Origin: Cysteiniphilum sp. JM-1
GTDB taxonomy: Bacteria; Pseudomonadota; Gammaproteobacteria; Francisellales; Francisellaceae
NCBI RefSeq assembly: GCF_008711525.1
Contig: NZ_VXKS01000003.1
Span: 62,001 to 126,000 of the forward strand
Reading direction: 5' to 3'
DNA: 64,000 nucleotides
The position numbers and the translations under genes were made by a program. Positions 23,524-31,755 of the stretch are shown here, in pieces (the stretch's first letter is position 1; each line of letters starts with the position of its first letter). The notes beneath the pieces are model-generated. The model was given only the letters and a program-made list of their open reading frames with translations, did not search any database and was not told the DNA's origin.

Positions 23524-24285
23524 ATGACTATTTCAAAAGATATGACACCCTATTACAAGGGCTTTTCAGTTATAGAGCTTATGATTGCTCTGGCGATTGG
23601 TGTGATTATCGTTGGCATTTCGCTGCCTGTTTATTTTAGCTACACCAATGCAGCCAAGGTTTCAACTTCTTATCCGATGATTCAAGCCGCGGAAAAGAAA
23701 ATTGCGACATTTTATACTCAAAACAATACTTTTGATCAAGCTGATAATAATGCACTTAACATCAATAATGATGCACAAAACACCAAGGTTATTAGCAAAT
23801 TTTACATCAGTGACGGAATCATAACAGTTGAGTATATTCCGGCATTATCAACGAATGACACAGATACACGTCCAACGCTTATTTTCTCACCCAGCTATCA
23901 AAACCAAGCCATCATCTGGTCATGTGCTGCGAGCGCTGGCATCAATTGCCCTGAAGGCTATTCAAGTTCAGCTCTGGCACAGCAAGAGTTGCAAATGCGC
24001 ACATTGGCAAATAATATCACAGATCAATATAGCTTCACTCAGTTAGATACTCACTGGTCTAGCAATTGGGCGGGAGGTAATTATTGGGTTTATACATCAA
24101 CCGTCTCTCAAGATGTCAATAACAGAACGTGGAGTTGGATGTATATGAATAAAAACAATGGCAACGCCTATGTCATTCAAAACTTGATGGTTAACGGTTC
24201 GTGGACGGGCTGGCAATATCCTTGGACCTATCTAGGCGCTTTTGATGCGTCATACACCAGTGATCCTAACAAAATATTTGCTTAG
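23524..24285 (+). CDS. Type IV pilin-like protein with prepilin leader
   Basis: A 253-residue protein with a class III leader: about 13 residues ending in glycine (YYKG) followed by FSVIELMIALAIGVIIVG. Glycine at -1 and glutamate at +5 are the PilD cleavage and methylation signature, and the hydrophobic helix drives fibre assembly. The C-terminal domain, with NWAGGNYWVYTSTV, TWSWMYMNKNN and WTGWQYPWTYLG, is unusually rich in Trp and aromatic residues and unlike ordinary pilin heads; two Cys (SCAASAGINC) could form a disulfide. Minor pilin or an adhesive pseudopilin are options. An inner ATG (MTPYYKG) would give a shorter leader. The stop overlaps a convergent 52-residue gene. Confidence 0.8.
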   Translation: MTISKDMTPYYKGFSVIELMIALAIGVIIVGISLPVYFSYTNAAKVSTSYPMIQAAEKKIATFYTQNNTFDQADNNALNINNDAQNTKVISKFYISDGIITVEYIPALSTNDTDTRPTLIFSPSYQNQAIIWSCAASAGINCPEGYSSSALAQQELQMRTLANNITDQYSFTQLDTHWSSNWAGGNYWVYTSTVSQDVNNRTWSWMYMNKNNGNAYVIQNLMVNGSWTGWQYPWTYLGAFDASYTSDPNKIFA

Positions 24286-24440
24286 TTGGGCTCTACGGGT
24301 AATGTAGGTGGCGCTGGATATTTAGCCGGTGGCGGGATATTCGCTTTATGCCCACTTTCCTTAGATCCTCCACCAGTAACATAAATCAAAATCACAACCA
24401 GTATGATTAATGCCACAACAATGCCCAGTAATTTATTCAT
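24282..24440 (-). CDS. 52-residue proline-rich single-helix membrane peptide
   Basis: A short minus-strand reading frame, downstream of glyQ by 32 bases. It starts MNKLLGIVVALIILVVILIY, a perfect membrane helix, then TGGGSKESGHKAN and a proline-rich tail IPPPAKYPAPPTLPVEPN. Composition is strongly protein-like (Lys2, long hydrophobic run, then PxxP repeats), and the stop overlaps the pilin-like stop by a few bases in convergent fashion. Ribosome-binding site is only GGG-type. No family is recognised. The tail would lie in the periplasm if the helix is inserted N-in. It is easily missed by annotation because of its length. Confidence 0.6.
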   Translation of the reverse strand: MNKLLGIVVALIILVVILIYVTGGGSKESGHKANIPPPAKYPAPPTLPVEPN

Positions 24441-24472
24441 CTAAAGCCCTATCTATAGTTACAAAAACACCA

Positions 24473-25360
24473 TCACACATTACTCAAAATCGGAAACCCA
24501 AGTTCCTCGCGGGTTTTGTAATACACTTCAGCGACTCCTCGTGATAACGTGCGCACACGTAAGATGTAGCGCTGGCGCTCAGTGGCTGAGATTGCATGAC
24601 GCGCATCTAACAAGTTAAAGGTATGTGACGCCTTAAGCATCATTTCATAAGCAGGTAATGCTAGGTCTTTTTCTAAAAGGCGCGCACTTTCTTTCTCAAG
24701 AAAATCAAACTCGCTAAATAAGTGCTCAACATCGGCTTCTTCAAAGTTGTATTGCGACATCTCGCGTTCATTTTGTTGAAACACATCGCGATAATACACA
24801 GGACCCATTGCTGTATTTGCCCACAGTAAATCATACATGCTATCAACATTTTGCAAATACATTGCCAAGCGTTCAAGTCCATAAGTAATCTCACCGGTAA
24901 CAGGTTTACACTCCAAGCCACCAACTTGTTGGAAATAGGTAAACTGCGTCACTTCCATACCATTTGCCCAAACTTCCCAACCTAAGCCCCAAGCACCTAA
25001 GGTAGGCGACTCCCAGTTATCCTCAACAAAGCGAATATCATGCTCTAAGGGATCAATACCTAAAACACGCAATGATCCCAAGTATAGCTCTTGTAATTCT
25101 TTCGGTGATGGCTTCATCACCACTTGAAATTGATAATAATGTTGTCCACGATTAGGATTCTCACCATAGCGACCATCGGTTGGGCGACGTGATGGCTGAA
25201 CATAAGCAGCATTCCAACTCTCAGGACCAATTGCTCTTAAAAAAGTTGCCGGATGAAAGGTACCCGCACCTACTTCCATATCCAATGGTTGCACGATCAT
25301 ACAACCTTTTTCTGCCCAATATTGCTGAAGTTTGAAAATAATATCCTGAAAACTAAGCAT
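24473..25360 (-). CDS. glyQ: Glycyl-tRNA synthetase alpha subunit
   Basis: A 295-residue class II aminoacyl-tRNA synthetase subunit of the bacterial alpha2-beta2 type, which activates glycine and needs the beta subunit for tRNA recognition. Family signatures include [57 protein letters not shown] and [19 protein letters not shown]. Length matches E. coli GlyQ (303). glyS, usually directly downstream, is not here: the next gene is a 52-residue peptide. A perfect DnaA box lies immediately before the start. Confidence 0.95.
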   Translation of the reverse strand: MLSFQDIIFKLQQYWAEKGCMIVQPLDMEVGAGTFHPATFLRAIGPESWNAAYVQPSRRPTDGRYGENPNRGQHYYQFQVVMKPSPKELQELYLGSLRVLGIDPLEHDIRFVEDNWESPTLGAWGLGWEVWANGMEVTQFTYFQQVGGLECKPVTGEITYGLERLAMYLQNVDSMYDLLWANTAMGPVYYRDVFQQNEREMSQYNFEEADVEHLFSEFDFLEKESARLLEKDLALPAYEMMLKASHTFNLLDARHAISATERQRYILRVRTLSRGVAEVYYKTREELGFPILSNV

Positions 25361-25366
25361 TAGCGA

Positions 25367-25375
25367 TTATCCACA
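25367..25375 (+). promoter_or_regulatory. DnaA box upstream of glyQ
   Basis: A consensus TTATCCACA nonamer seven bases upstream of the glyQ start codon. A single box can occur by chance about once per 130 kb per strand, so a regulatory role is only possible. Confidence 0.35.
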
Positions 25376-25490
25376 TTCATCACATCAAAATTGCGCTAAA
25401 GTATATATTAGTCATCAAGCATTTTACAGTGTTTATCTAACCTTGATGCCAATTTGCAATCTTGTTCTACCGCTTAGGTTCAAATATCGT

Positions 25491-25605
25491 TATAATCGCT
25501 TGCGAAATTTTAGTTACTGGAGTTATGCATTTTAGTAAAAGCTCTAATTTTATGAACACCCCGTCAGCCTCCGGCTGCCACCCCTCTTACAAAGAGGGGA
25601 ATTAG
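25491..25605 (+). pseudogene. Short transcription unit interrupted by a palindromic repeat
   Basis: A perfect TATAAT at 25491-25496 is followed by GGAG and an ATG at 25525. The frame reads MHFSKSSNFMN and then runs into the palindromic element, ending at TAG 25603-25605. After the element a second copy of the 12-mer TAGTAAAAGCTC leads into a frame reading NFGWLDYIKHDLT before another repeat. The layout suggests a small gene start that was broken by repeat insertion. It could also be a functional leader; there is no homology evidence. Confidence 0.35.
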
Positions 25606-25668
25606 GCAACAGTGATTTTATATTCCCCTCTTTACAAGAGGGGTGCCGAGCTTACGAGGCGGGGTGTT
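25555..25668. repeat. Palindromic dispersed element with AACACCCC ends
   Basis: A 114-base element beginning AACACCCCG and ending CGGGGTGTT. Its two arms of about 45 bases are nearly perfect inverted copies, including ACCCCTCTT and AAGAGGGG that can also form sub-hairpins. Direct repeats TAGTAAAAGCTC lie on both sides (25533-25544 and 25673-25684). Elements of this kind are widespread in bacterial intergenic DNA. It sits in the leader region upstream of asnS. Confidence 0.75.
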
Positions 25669-25843
25669 GAAATAGTAAAAGCTCGTAACTTCGGTTGGTT
25701 AGATTATATTAAACATGACCTCACGTAGGGGCGTATTGCATACGCCCGAGTGTTGCATATGCCCTTTTACGGCAACCACCTTATGCAATGCCCAGTCATG
25801 CTAAAGAAGTTAAATAAATAGGTAAAAAAGGTACAAAACAAAT
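25669..25843. other. asnS upstream region with a second dispersed repeat
   Basis: Contains GTAGGGGCGTATTGCATACG at 25725-25744, a short palindrome that recurs in inverted form at 31185-31213. TTGCATATGCCC and TATGCAATGCCC follow, suggesting further decayed copies. No reading frame is convincing. The promoter of asnS is not obvious; transcripts may come from the TATAAT at 25491. Confidence 0.5.
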
Positions 25844-27247
25844 ATGACACAAACACATACCGCAAAAGCGCTATTTACCACACCAAGTCTTATTGGGCAA
25901 AAAGTCACCGTTAAAGGCTGGCTAAGAAGCCGTCGTGATTCAAAAGCTGGACTTTCTTTTCTTGCCATTCACGATGGCTCATGCTTTGACCCCATTCAGG
26001 CAATTGCTGAAAGCACGCTTACTAATTACCAATCAGAGATCTTGAGTTTAACTAAGGACTGCGCGCTTGAAGTAACAGGCACATTAGTCGCATCACAAGG
26101 TCAAGGTCAAAGTGTTGAAATCCAAGCAGATGAAGTCATCGTTCATGGCTGGATTGATAACCCTGAAACCTATCCGGTATCACCTAAACGTCACACGATG
26201 GAGCACTTAAGAGAGCATGCGCATTTACGCGTGCGCACTAATTTGATCGGTGCAGTTTCTCGCATGCGCCATACTTTAGCCAATGCCATTCATAACTTCT
26301 TTAATGATGAAGGTTTCTTTTGGGTTAACACGCCCATTTTAACGTCAAATGACTGCGAAGGTGCTGGTGAGCTATTTCGTGTTTCAACATTAGATCAATT
26401 AAACTTACCTAAAAACGATCAAGGCAAGGTTGATTACACCCAAGACTTTTTTGGTCGTGAGACGTTCCTAACCGTTTCTGGACAATTGAATGTCGAAACC
26501 TATTGTATGGCATTATCCAAAGTATACACCTTTGGTCCAACATTTCGTGCGGAAAACTCTAATACCTCACGTCATTTGGCTGAGTTTTGGATGGTTGAGC
26601 CTGAGTTTGCTTTTGCTGACCTTAATGATGATGCTGACTTGGCTGAAAAACTCTTAAAATCAGTCATTAAAACCATTATGCAAGAGCGCCAAGATGATCT
26701 AAAGTTCTTTGATCAGTTTATGGAAAAAGGCTTGCTGGATAAATTAAACTCTGTTGTTAATAATGACTTTATCCGCGTTGAGTATACTGATGCCATTGAG
26801 ATCTTAAAAACCTGTGGCAAGACGTTTGACTATCCGGTTGAGTGGGGCTTGGATCTACAATCTGAACATGAGCGCTTTTTATGTGAGGAGCATTTCAAAT
26901 CCCCTGTCGTCTTAATGAACTATCCAAAAGACATCAAAGCCTTTTATATGCGCTTAAATGATGATAATAAAACCGTTGCCGCGATGGATGTCTTGGTGCC
27001 TGGCATTGGTGAGATCATCGGTGGCAGTCAGCGTGAAGAGCGTCTTGAAGTGCTTGATCAGCGCATTGCTGAAACCGGTGTCGATGCTGAAGGCTTATAT
27101 TGGTATCGTGATTTGCGTCGTTATGGCACCGTACCACATTGTGGCTTTGGCCTTGGTTTTGAGCGTCTATTGGGCTATATCACTGGTGTGCCGAATATTC
27201 GTGATGTGATCCCATTTCCACGCACACCAGGTAATGCGAAGTTTTAA
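25844..27247 (+). CDS. asnS: Asparaginyl-tRNA synthetase
   Basis: A 467-residue class IIb synthetase that charges tRNA-Asn with asparagine. An N-terminal OB fold ([20 protein letters not shown]) precedes the catalytic core with motif 2 in [20 protein letters not shown] and motif 3 in [15 protein letters not shown]. The residues [11 protein letters not shown] and the overall length (466 in E. coli) separate it from aspartyl- and lysyl-tRNA synthetases. It appears to be a single-gene unit with a long repeat-bearing leader and a palindromic repeat after the stop. Confidence 0.95.
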   Translation: MTQTHTAKALFTTPSLIGQKVTVKGWLRSRRDSKAGLSFLAIHDGSCFDPIQAIAESTLTNYQSEILSLTKDCALEVTGTLVASQGQGQSVEIQADEVIVHGWIDNPETYPVSPKRHTMEHLREHAHLRVRTNLIGAVSRMRHTLANAIHNFFNDEGFFWVNTPILTSNDCEGAGELFRVSTLDQLNLPKNDQGKVDYTQDFFGRETFLTVSGQLNVETYCMALSKVYTFGPTFRAENSNTSRHLAEFWMVEPEFAFADLNDDADLAEKLLKSVIKTIMQERQDDLKFFDQFMEKGLLDKLNSVVNNDFIRVEYTDAIEILKTCGKTFDYPVEWGLDLQSEHERFLCEEHFKSPVVLMNYPKDIKAFYMRLNDDNKTVAAMDVLVPGIGEIIGGSQREERLEVLDQRIAETGVDAEGLYWYRDLRRYGTVPHCGFGLGFERLLGYITGVPNIRDVIPFPRTPGNAKF

Positions 27248-27249
27248 TT

Positions 27250-27345
27250 TACTTTAATTCCCCCTCACCCGTGCAGCTTAAGCTGCACGACCTCTCCCAC
27301 AAGGGGAAAGGTGCTCACCAATACAACTTACTTATTACATCATAA
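27250..27345. repeat. MITE-like palindromic element, copy B (truncated)
   Basis: The core CCCCTCACCCGTGCAGCTTA followed by AGCTGCACGACC and CCACAAGGGG is the same as in the elements at 6619 (inverted) and 54502. The right flank has CAACTTACTTATTAC, related to the terminal repeat of the other copies, but the left terminal repeat is missing, so this copy is partial. It begins right after asnS and could act as its terminator. Confidence 0.65.
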
Positions 27346-27485
27346 TGACCTTTAGTTTACATAAGTCACCAAAAAGCATAGAACTACTGAGGACTTTTGG
27401 GAATATTACAATACAGTTTTTTTTGACCTCCTAGTCATTACCCCCTACAATCACAGGCAAAAATGCAAAAGCTAATGTTATAAAA

Positions 27486-29039
27486 TTGAACAAGCAAAAA
27501 AAGCAAAAAAAGTCTTTATTTAAATCTACTTTCTTGCTCAGTAGCATCACACTGATATCGCGTATTTTGGGATTTATTCGCGATATGCTTTTTGCTAAAT
27601 ACTTTGGCGCCACAGCGACAATGGAAGCTTTTCTAGTTGCCTTTCGCGTACCTAATTTTATGCGCCGCTTGTTTGTCGAGGGATCACTGACACAAGTCCT
27701 TGTGCCAAGTTTAAGCAAACAGTCATCTCATAAACGTTTAAATTACTTATTCTCCACCTTGCTCAACATTATTGCATTAACAAGCTTTCTGATCTCATTA
27801 ACAGGCATCATCTTTGCCAGCATTTGGGTGATGGTTTTCGCCCCTGGCTTTTATCATGATCAAACACAATTTGTCCTTGCCAAAGAGCTACTACAAATCA
27901 TGTTTCCCTACGTGTTTTTCATTTCCATTTCTGCCCTTTTCTCGGCACTTCTGAATCGTTATGAGCATTTTAATATTCCAGCACTTATGCCTTGCATACT
28001 AAATATCTGCATGATTGGGTTTATCCTAAGTGCCTCCCACTTTAAAGCACCAATTTATGCTGTTGCTTGGAGTGTGTTTATCGCAGGATTCATTCAAAGT
28101 GTCATTCTATTTATATGTGTACGACGATTAAGTGTTAAACTCACACTGAGTTTACGCAAACCCAGTTACCATTTAAAGCGCATATTAAAATCACTATTAC
28201 CCGGCATTCTTGGTGCCTCAGTTGTGCAAATCAGCTTATTGCTTGACACTATTTTTGCCTCATTTCTAGCCGTTGGCAGCTTATCATGGCTATATTATCC
28301 TGATCGCTTAAATCAGTTTCCTTTAGGAATTTTTGGCATTGCCATTGCCACTGCCATTTTGCCAAAATTAAGTAATATCAAAACCTCAGCACATGATTTT
28401 AGTCAAATCGTTAATTGGGGGATTAAGCTTAGCCTTATTATCACCATTCCTGCAGCCTTTGCGATGAGCGTATTATCTGCACCGATTCTCATTACGCTAT
28501 TCCAATATGGCAAATTTAGTGTTTTTGACGTCATTCAATCACAGCGTGCCTTGATCTGTTTCGCTATTGGACTGATTGCCTTTGTGCTTATTAAGGTATT
28601 CATCTCGGTACTTTATGCCAAAGGACACACCAAAGCAGCATTAAAGATTGGTGTGATCTGCATTATCTGTAATATTCTAAGCAATATCGTATTAATCTTA
28701 ATTCTTAAAACGCATCATTTAGGTTATCTAGCATTAGCCACCTCAACAACGATTACCGCAGCTATTAATGCATTGTTATTATATATAGCACTAAAACGTA
28801 TCACCCATGTGCGCCTTGATTTTTCGACATTTACGCTTATTGTCAGAGCCATTATCGCCGCAAGTGTTATGTTTATTGTTTTGTATTATCTTAAACAGAA
28901 TATAGGCTATTGGTTAACTCTTGGCTTTAAAACGCGTGTTTTACATTTGTCTATGATTATAAGTGTTGGCATCTTTAGTTACTTTGCTTGTTTGTTTCTG
29001 GTAGGTGTGCGCTTGAAACATATTAAGCTTAGCGTATAG
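27486..29039 (+). CDS. murJ: Lipid II flippase MurJ
   Basis: A 517-residue MOP-superfamily membrane protein with fourteen predicted helices that turns lipid II to the periplasmic face for peptidoglycan synthesis. The N-terminus FLLSSITLISRILGFIRDML and the following ATMEAFLVAFRVPNFMRRLF and EGSLTQVLVPSL are diagnostic (E. coli has the matching SRVLGFARD and LPNLLRRIFAEGAFSQ). The start is a TTG at 27486; the only nearby ATG upstream is out of frame and quickly stopped. The ribosome-binding site is weak. It is followed by the LysM gene 63 bases later. Confidence 0.93.
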   Translation: MNKQKKQKKSLFKSTFLLSSITLISRILGFIRDMLFAKYFGATATMEAFLVAFRVPNFMRRLFVEGSLTQVLVPSLSKQSSHKRLNYLFSTLLNIIALTSFLISLTGIIFASIWVMVFAPGFYHDQTQFVLAKELLQIMFPYVFFISISALFSALLNRYEHFNIPALMPCILNICMIGFILSASHFKAPIYAVAWSVFIAGFIQSVILFICVRRLSVKLTLSLRKPSYHLKRILKSLLPGILGASVVQISLLLDTIFASFLAVGSLSWLYYPDRLNQFPLGIFGIAIATAILPKLSNIKTSAHDFSQIVNWGIKLSLIITIPAAFAMSVLSAPILITLFQYGKFSVFDVIQSQRALICFAIGLIAFVLIKVFISVLYAKGHTKAALKIGVICIICNILSNIVLILILKTHHLGYLALATSTTITAAINALLLYIALKRITHVRLDFSTFTLIVRAIIAASVMFIVLYYLKQNIGYWLTLGFKTRVLHLSMIISVGIFSYFACLFLVGVRLKHIKLSV

Positions 29040-29102
29040 TCATTGCCGCCATTTTCGATTACAATCACGCCTTAGATTGATGACTTATATTAAGGAGAGG
29101 CT

Positions 29103-30176
29103 GTGAAAAAAAGTACCAGACTTTATCTCAAATCACTTATTCTAATGACTGCAGCATTTGCAATGCCGAGCTTTGCGATTACCACCTATACCGTTAAATC
29201 CGGTGATTCATTATGGCGCATTGCCAGTAAACACAGTATCTCGGGCATTCCCAACAAAGATATGATTGCCGCAATCAAGGGGATTAACGCCAAAGAAAAC
29301 CCTTCAATTAATGACAATATTGTCAATGTTAATCAAAAGCTTTTAATTCCAAGCACTAAGTCTGAGCTTGAAGATGGCTTAAAGCTTTATAACCTAAGAC
29401 ATACTCAATACCTCACCCCCAAAGCGTCTGCACCTACTCCAGTTCAGACTGCGCCAACGGTTGAAGCATCGAACACTTCTGCTGCACCAGCGAATGCAAA
29501 TACCAATGCGCCTACTCTTGATCATCAGCAAACCGTAGTAGTATCTAGTGACAACACACCTAGCAGTACTAATGACTCAATAGATAATACCAAAGAAAAC
29601 ACGCAACAAGGTGTTGTTATTCCTGTGGCAAATACAGACGATCAATCACAGGCGACTAATGAGGCACAAACCACCGTCACTACTGAAACAAAAAGCGATG
29701 GTAGCAAATGGTATATTATTCTATTAATTATCATTATTGCCCTGTTGATATGGCGTCGCCGCTATAAACGTAAGTCATCAAGATCAACTGATGATAAACG
29801 TCAATTAAAAGAGCAGTTTTATGCTAAACAGCCTGAGGTCAAAGTTAATATTGACACACCAGTTAACGCATCAAATGATAAAAAAACTGCCAAGAAAAAA
29901 TCCAAAGATGAGCTTGTGGATCTCCTTAAAAAGGCGGATGAGCTAATTGAAACACACGACATTGCTCAAGCTAAAGCGCTCTTACAAGAAGCGTTAAATA
30001 GCGATGCTAAGAATTTAAATATTCGTCTTAAGATCTTGGCAGTCTACGCTGCTGATGGTGATGAGATTTCATTTAATAGCGAGCGCGATTACTTGGCATC
30101 TAATCTTTTACCTTATGATGATAATCGTTGGCAAGAAATCAACGCACTTTATAATAAATATTTTGGTATTAACTAA
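29103..30176 (+). CDS. LysM and TPR membrane protein, FimV/HubP-like
   Basis: A 357-residue protein starting at GTG with an excellent AAGGAGAGG site. A signal peptide (LILMTAAFAMPSFA) is followed by a LysM-type peptidoglycan-binding domain (YTVKSGDSLWRIASKHSISG), a Thr/Asn/Ala-rich linker of about 100 residues, a membrane helix (WYIILLIIIIALLIW, about residue 205), a basic stretch, and a C-terminal cytoplasmic TPR-like domain (LVDLLKKADELIETHDIAQA and beyond). This order is that of FimV/HubP/TspA polar hub proteins, which organise type IV pilus and polar functions, though it is much shorter. A functional link to pilT and the pilin-like gene is inference. Confidence 0.8.
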   Translation: MKKSTRLYLKSLILMTAAFAMPSFAITTYTVKSGDSLWRIASKHSISGIPNKDMIAAIKGINAKENPSINDNIVNVNQKLLIPSTKSELEDGLKLYNLRHTQYLTPKASAPTPVQTAPTVEASNTSAAPANANTNAPTLDHQQTVVVSSDNTPSSTNDSIDNTKENTQQGVVIPVANTDDQSQATNEAQTTVTTETKSDGSKWYIILLIIIIALLIWRRRYKRKSSRSTDDKRQLKEQFYAKQPEVKVNIDTPVNASNDKKTAKKKSKDELVDLLKKADELIETHDIAQAKALLQEALNSDAKNLNIRLKILAVYAADGDEISFNSERDYLASNLLPYDDNRWQEINALYNKYFGIN

Positions 30177-30185
30177 GGATAACTA

Positions 30186-30647
30186 ATGGACGAGAAACTA
30201 CTACAACCAAGCAAAAAGACTTCTAGTGGCAAACAAACCGTTGCCATTTTGGTGCTCCTCATTCTTGCCGGCGTCTTACTGTATATGGCTTTTATTTTCT
30301 TTGCTAAATTTCAAGCTTATAAGAAAATCTCAGAGAACTTAAAAGTTGAACTACAAAGCAATTACAACCAATACCTAGCACTTAATCACACCACAGTGAA
30401 TAATGTCATTCATATGCATAACTATAACTACGCACAAACAATCAAGGCACTTGGTGGTGTGTTTGGCAATATCCAATGCACGACAAAATATAGTTGTGAG
30501 ATTAACGGTATTGTTTACCAGTTTGATGTCAAAAACCAAGGCAATAGCGCGCATATTGCAGGTTATCATGCTAATTTGTCTGATGATACGGCAAAAGCTG
30601 CAGATAATAGTTTTGTCGTGGCACAAACTTATTCAAAGTATTTTTAA
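30186..30647 (+). CDS. Membrane-anchored protein of unknown function
   Basis: A 153-residue protein beginning 9 bases after the FimV-like gene and surely co-transcribed. A polar N-terminus is followed by one membrane helix (VAILVLLILAGVLLYMAFIF, residues about 19-38), a short helix-rich stalk (KFQAYKKISENLKVELQSNY), and a periplasmic domain with one probable disulfide (IQCTTKYSCEING). The anchor-plus-stalk-plus-small-domain layout resembles pilus or T2SS accessory components, but the leader lacks the Gly/Phe-Glu prepilin site. I do not recognise a family. Confidence 0.75.
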   Translation: MDEKLLQPSKKTSSGKQTVAILVLLILAGVLLYMAFIFFAKFQAYKKISENLKVELQSNYNQYLALNHTTVNNVIHMHNYNYAQTIKALGGVFGNIQCTTKYSCEINGIVYQFDVKNQGNSAHIAGYHANLSDDTAKAADNSFVVAQTYSKYF

Positions 30648-30747
30648 ATCCATTTTCATTCTTTGCTGTCAGCTTAATCTTGCATTCCATTCGTTCATTT
30701 GTATAATGCCCAAGACTTTTATCAAATAAAAAATAAGGAAAATACAC

Positions 30748-31173
30748 ATGGCTATTGAAAGAACACTTTCGATTATAAAACCTGATGCAGTTGCTAAGAA
30801 TGTTATCGGTCAAATTTACTCGCGTTTTGAACAAGCAGGTCTTAAAGTAATTGCTGCTAAAATGAAGCAATTATCCACAGCTGAAGCCGGTGAGTTTTAC
30901 GCTGTGCACAAAGCGCGCCCTTTCTATAACGACCTTGTGAAATTCATGACTTCAGGTCCTGTGATGATTCAAGTATTAGAAGGTGAAAATGCTATTCTTA
31001 AAAACCGTGAGTTAATGGGTGCGACAAACCCTAAAGAAGCCGCTTCTGGCACGATTCGTGCTGATTTTGCTGATAGTATTGATGCTAATGCTGTGCATGG
31101 TTCAGACGCCGCTGAAACAGCTGCCGTTGAAGTCGCTTTCTTCTTCAGTGGTTTGGAAGTTTGCGCACGTTAA
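30748..31173 (+). CDS. ndk: Nucleoside diphosphate kinase
   Basis: A 141-residue hexa- or tetrameric enzyme that equalises nucleoside triphosphate pools by phosphate transfer through a histidine. The active-site motif [12 protein letters not shown] contains that His (about residue 117), and [15 protein letters not shown] and [14 protein letters not shown] are standard. Length is identical or nearly so to bacterial Ndk proteins (E. coli 143). AAGGAAA precedes the start. A palindromic repeat lies after the stop. Confidence 0.96.
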   Translation: MAIERTLSIIKPDAVAKNVIGQIYSRFEQAGLKVIAAKMKQLSTAEAGEFYAVHKARPFYNDLVKFMTSGPVMIQVLEGENAILKNRELMGATNPKEAASGTIRADFADSIDANAVHGSDAAETAAVEVAFFFSGLEVCAR

Positions 31174-31184
31174 TTTTTCTTTAA

Positions 31185-31208
31185 AGGGGCGTATGCCATA
31201 CGCCCCTA
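31185..31208. terminator. Bidirectional hairpin between ndk and hicB
   Basis: GGGGCGTA pairs with TACGCCCC around TGCCA; the outer bases extend the stem. It lies between convergent stops and belongs to the dispersed repeat also seen at 25725. The T-run before it on the plus strand and the weak T content after it allow termination in either direction, but poorly. Confidence 0.5.
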
Positions 31209-31212
31209 CTAT

Positions 31213-31641
31213 TTACATAACAAACCTAACATCAACATTCGCTCCCAAAGATGCGGCAGCTTTTCTTAGTGTTTTGAGTGTAATATTCCTGCCTTTTTCA
31301 ATATCATGATAACGCTGAAAACTAACATCCATAGATTTGGCAACATCGGTTAACGTCTTCCCTGATCTTTTTCTAGCCAATCTTAAAAGTATGGGAACTG
31401 CAACCTCAGGACTTGCATATACGTCAAACACATCATCACCTTTGTGTTTTGTTGCAACAGGAATATCATCATCCTCATCTATTACACCAAGTAGCGCACA
31501 ATCTAATGACTCTTGGGCATTATATAATGCCTCTTCCAAGGTATCGCCTGAACTAAACGCTGGCAGATCAAAAAAATTAACACTATAACCATCTGTGTCT
31601 GATTTAATTTTAGCCTGATAACATATATGTAAACTTTTCAT
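31213..31641 (-). CDS. hicB: HicB-type antitoxin with XRE DNA-binding domain
   Basis: A 142-residue protein with the HicB N-terminal domain (IKSDTDGYSVNFFDLPAFSS, then GDTLEEALYNAQESLDCALL), which binds the HicA toxin, and a C-terminal helix-turn-helix (GKTLTDVAKSMDVSFQRYHD and KGRNITLKTLRKAAASLG) that represses the operon. In an intact module hicA lies upstream and overlaps. Here only the last 30 codons of hicA are left in front, so this is an orphan antitoxin. It may still regulate itself or neutralise HicA from elsewhere in the genome. Confidence 0.88.
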   Translation of the reverse strand: MKSLHICYQAKIKSDTDGYSVNFFDLPAFSSGDTLEEALYNAQESLDCALLGVIDEDDDIPVATKHKGDDVFDVYASPEVAVPILLRLARKRSGKTLTDVAKSMDVSFQRYHDIEKGRNITLKTLRKAAASLGANVDVRFVM

Positions 31642-31651
31642 AATACCAACC

Positions 31652-31744
31652 TCATTTTAATAGTTTTACACCTGTTGATTTTTCAATGCTTTTGACTGTA
31701 CCAACTGGAATATCTTTTTTACCGTGCACGGGAACTGAAAAGAA
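31652..31744 (-). pseudogene. hicA: Remnant of hicA toxin (C-terminal end only)
   Basis: In the minus-strand frame ending with TGA at 31652-31654 the translation is FFSVPVHGKKDIPVGTVKSI followed by EKSTGVKLLK. The VPxHGKKDIPxGTxxSIxK pattern is the C-terminal end of HicA mRNA interferases. The upstream sequence is nuoN and its stop; no start codon, ribosome-binding site or the catalytic G-S-H strand is present. The toxin gene is therefore truncated at its 5' end by a deletion or rearrangement that abuts the end of the nuo operon. Confidence 0.75.
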
Positions 31745-31755
31745 CAGATAAGTAT

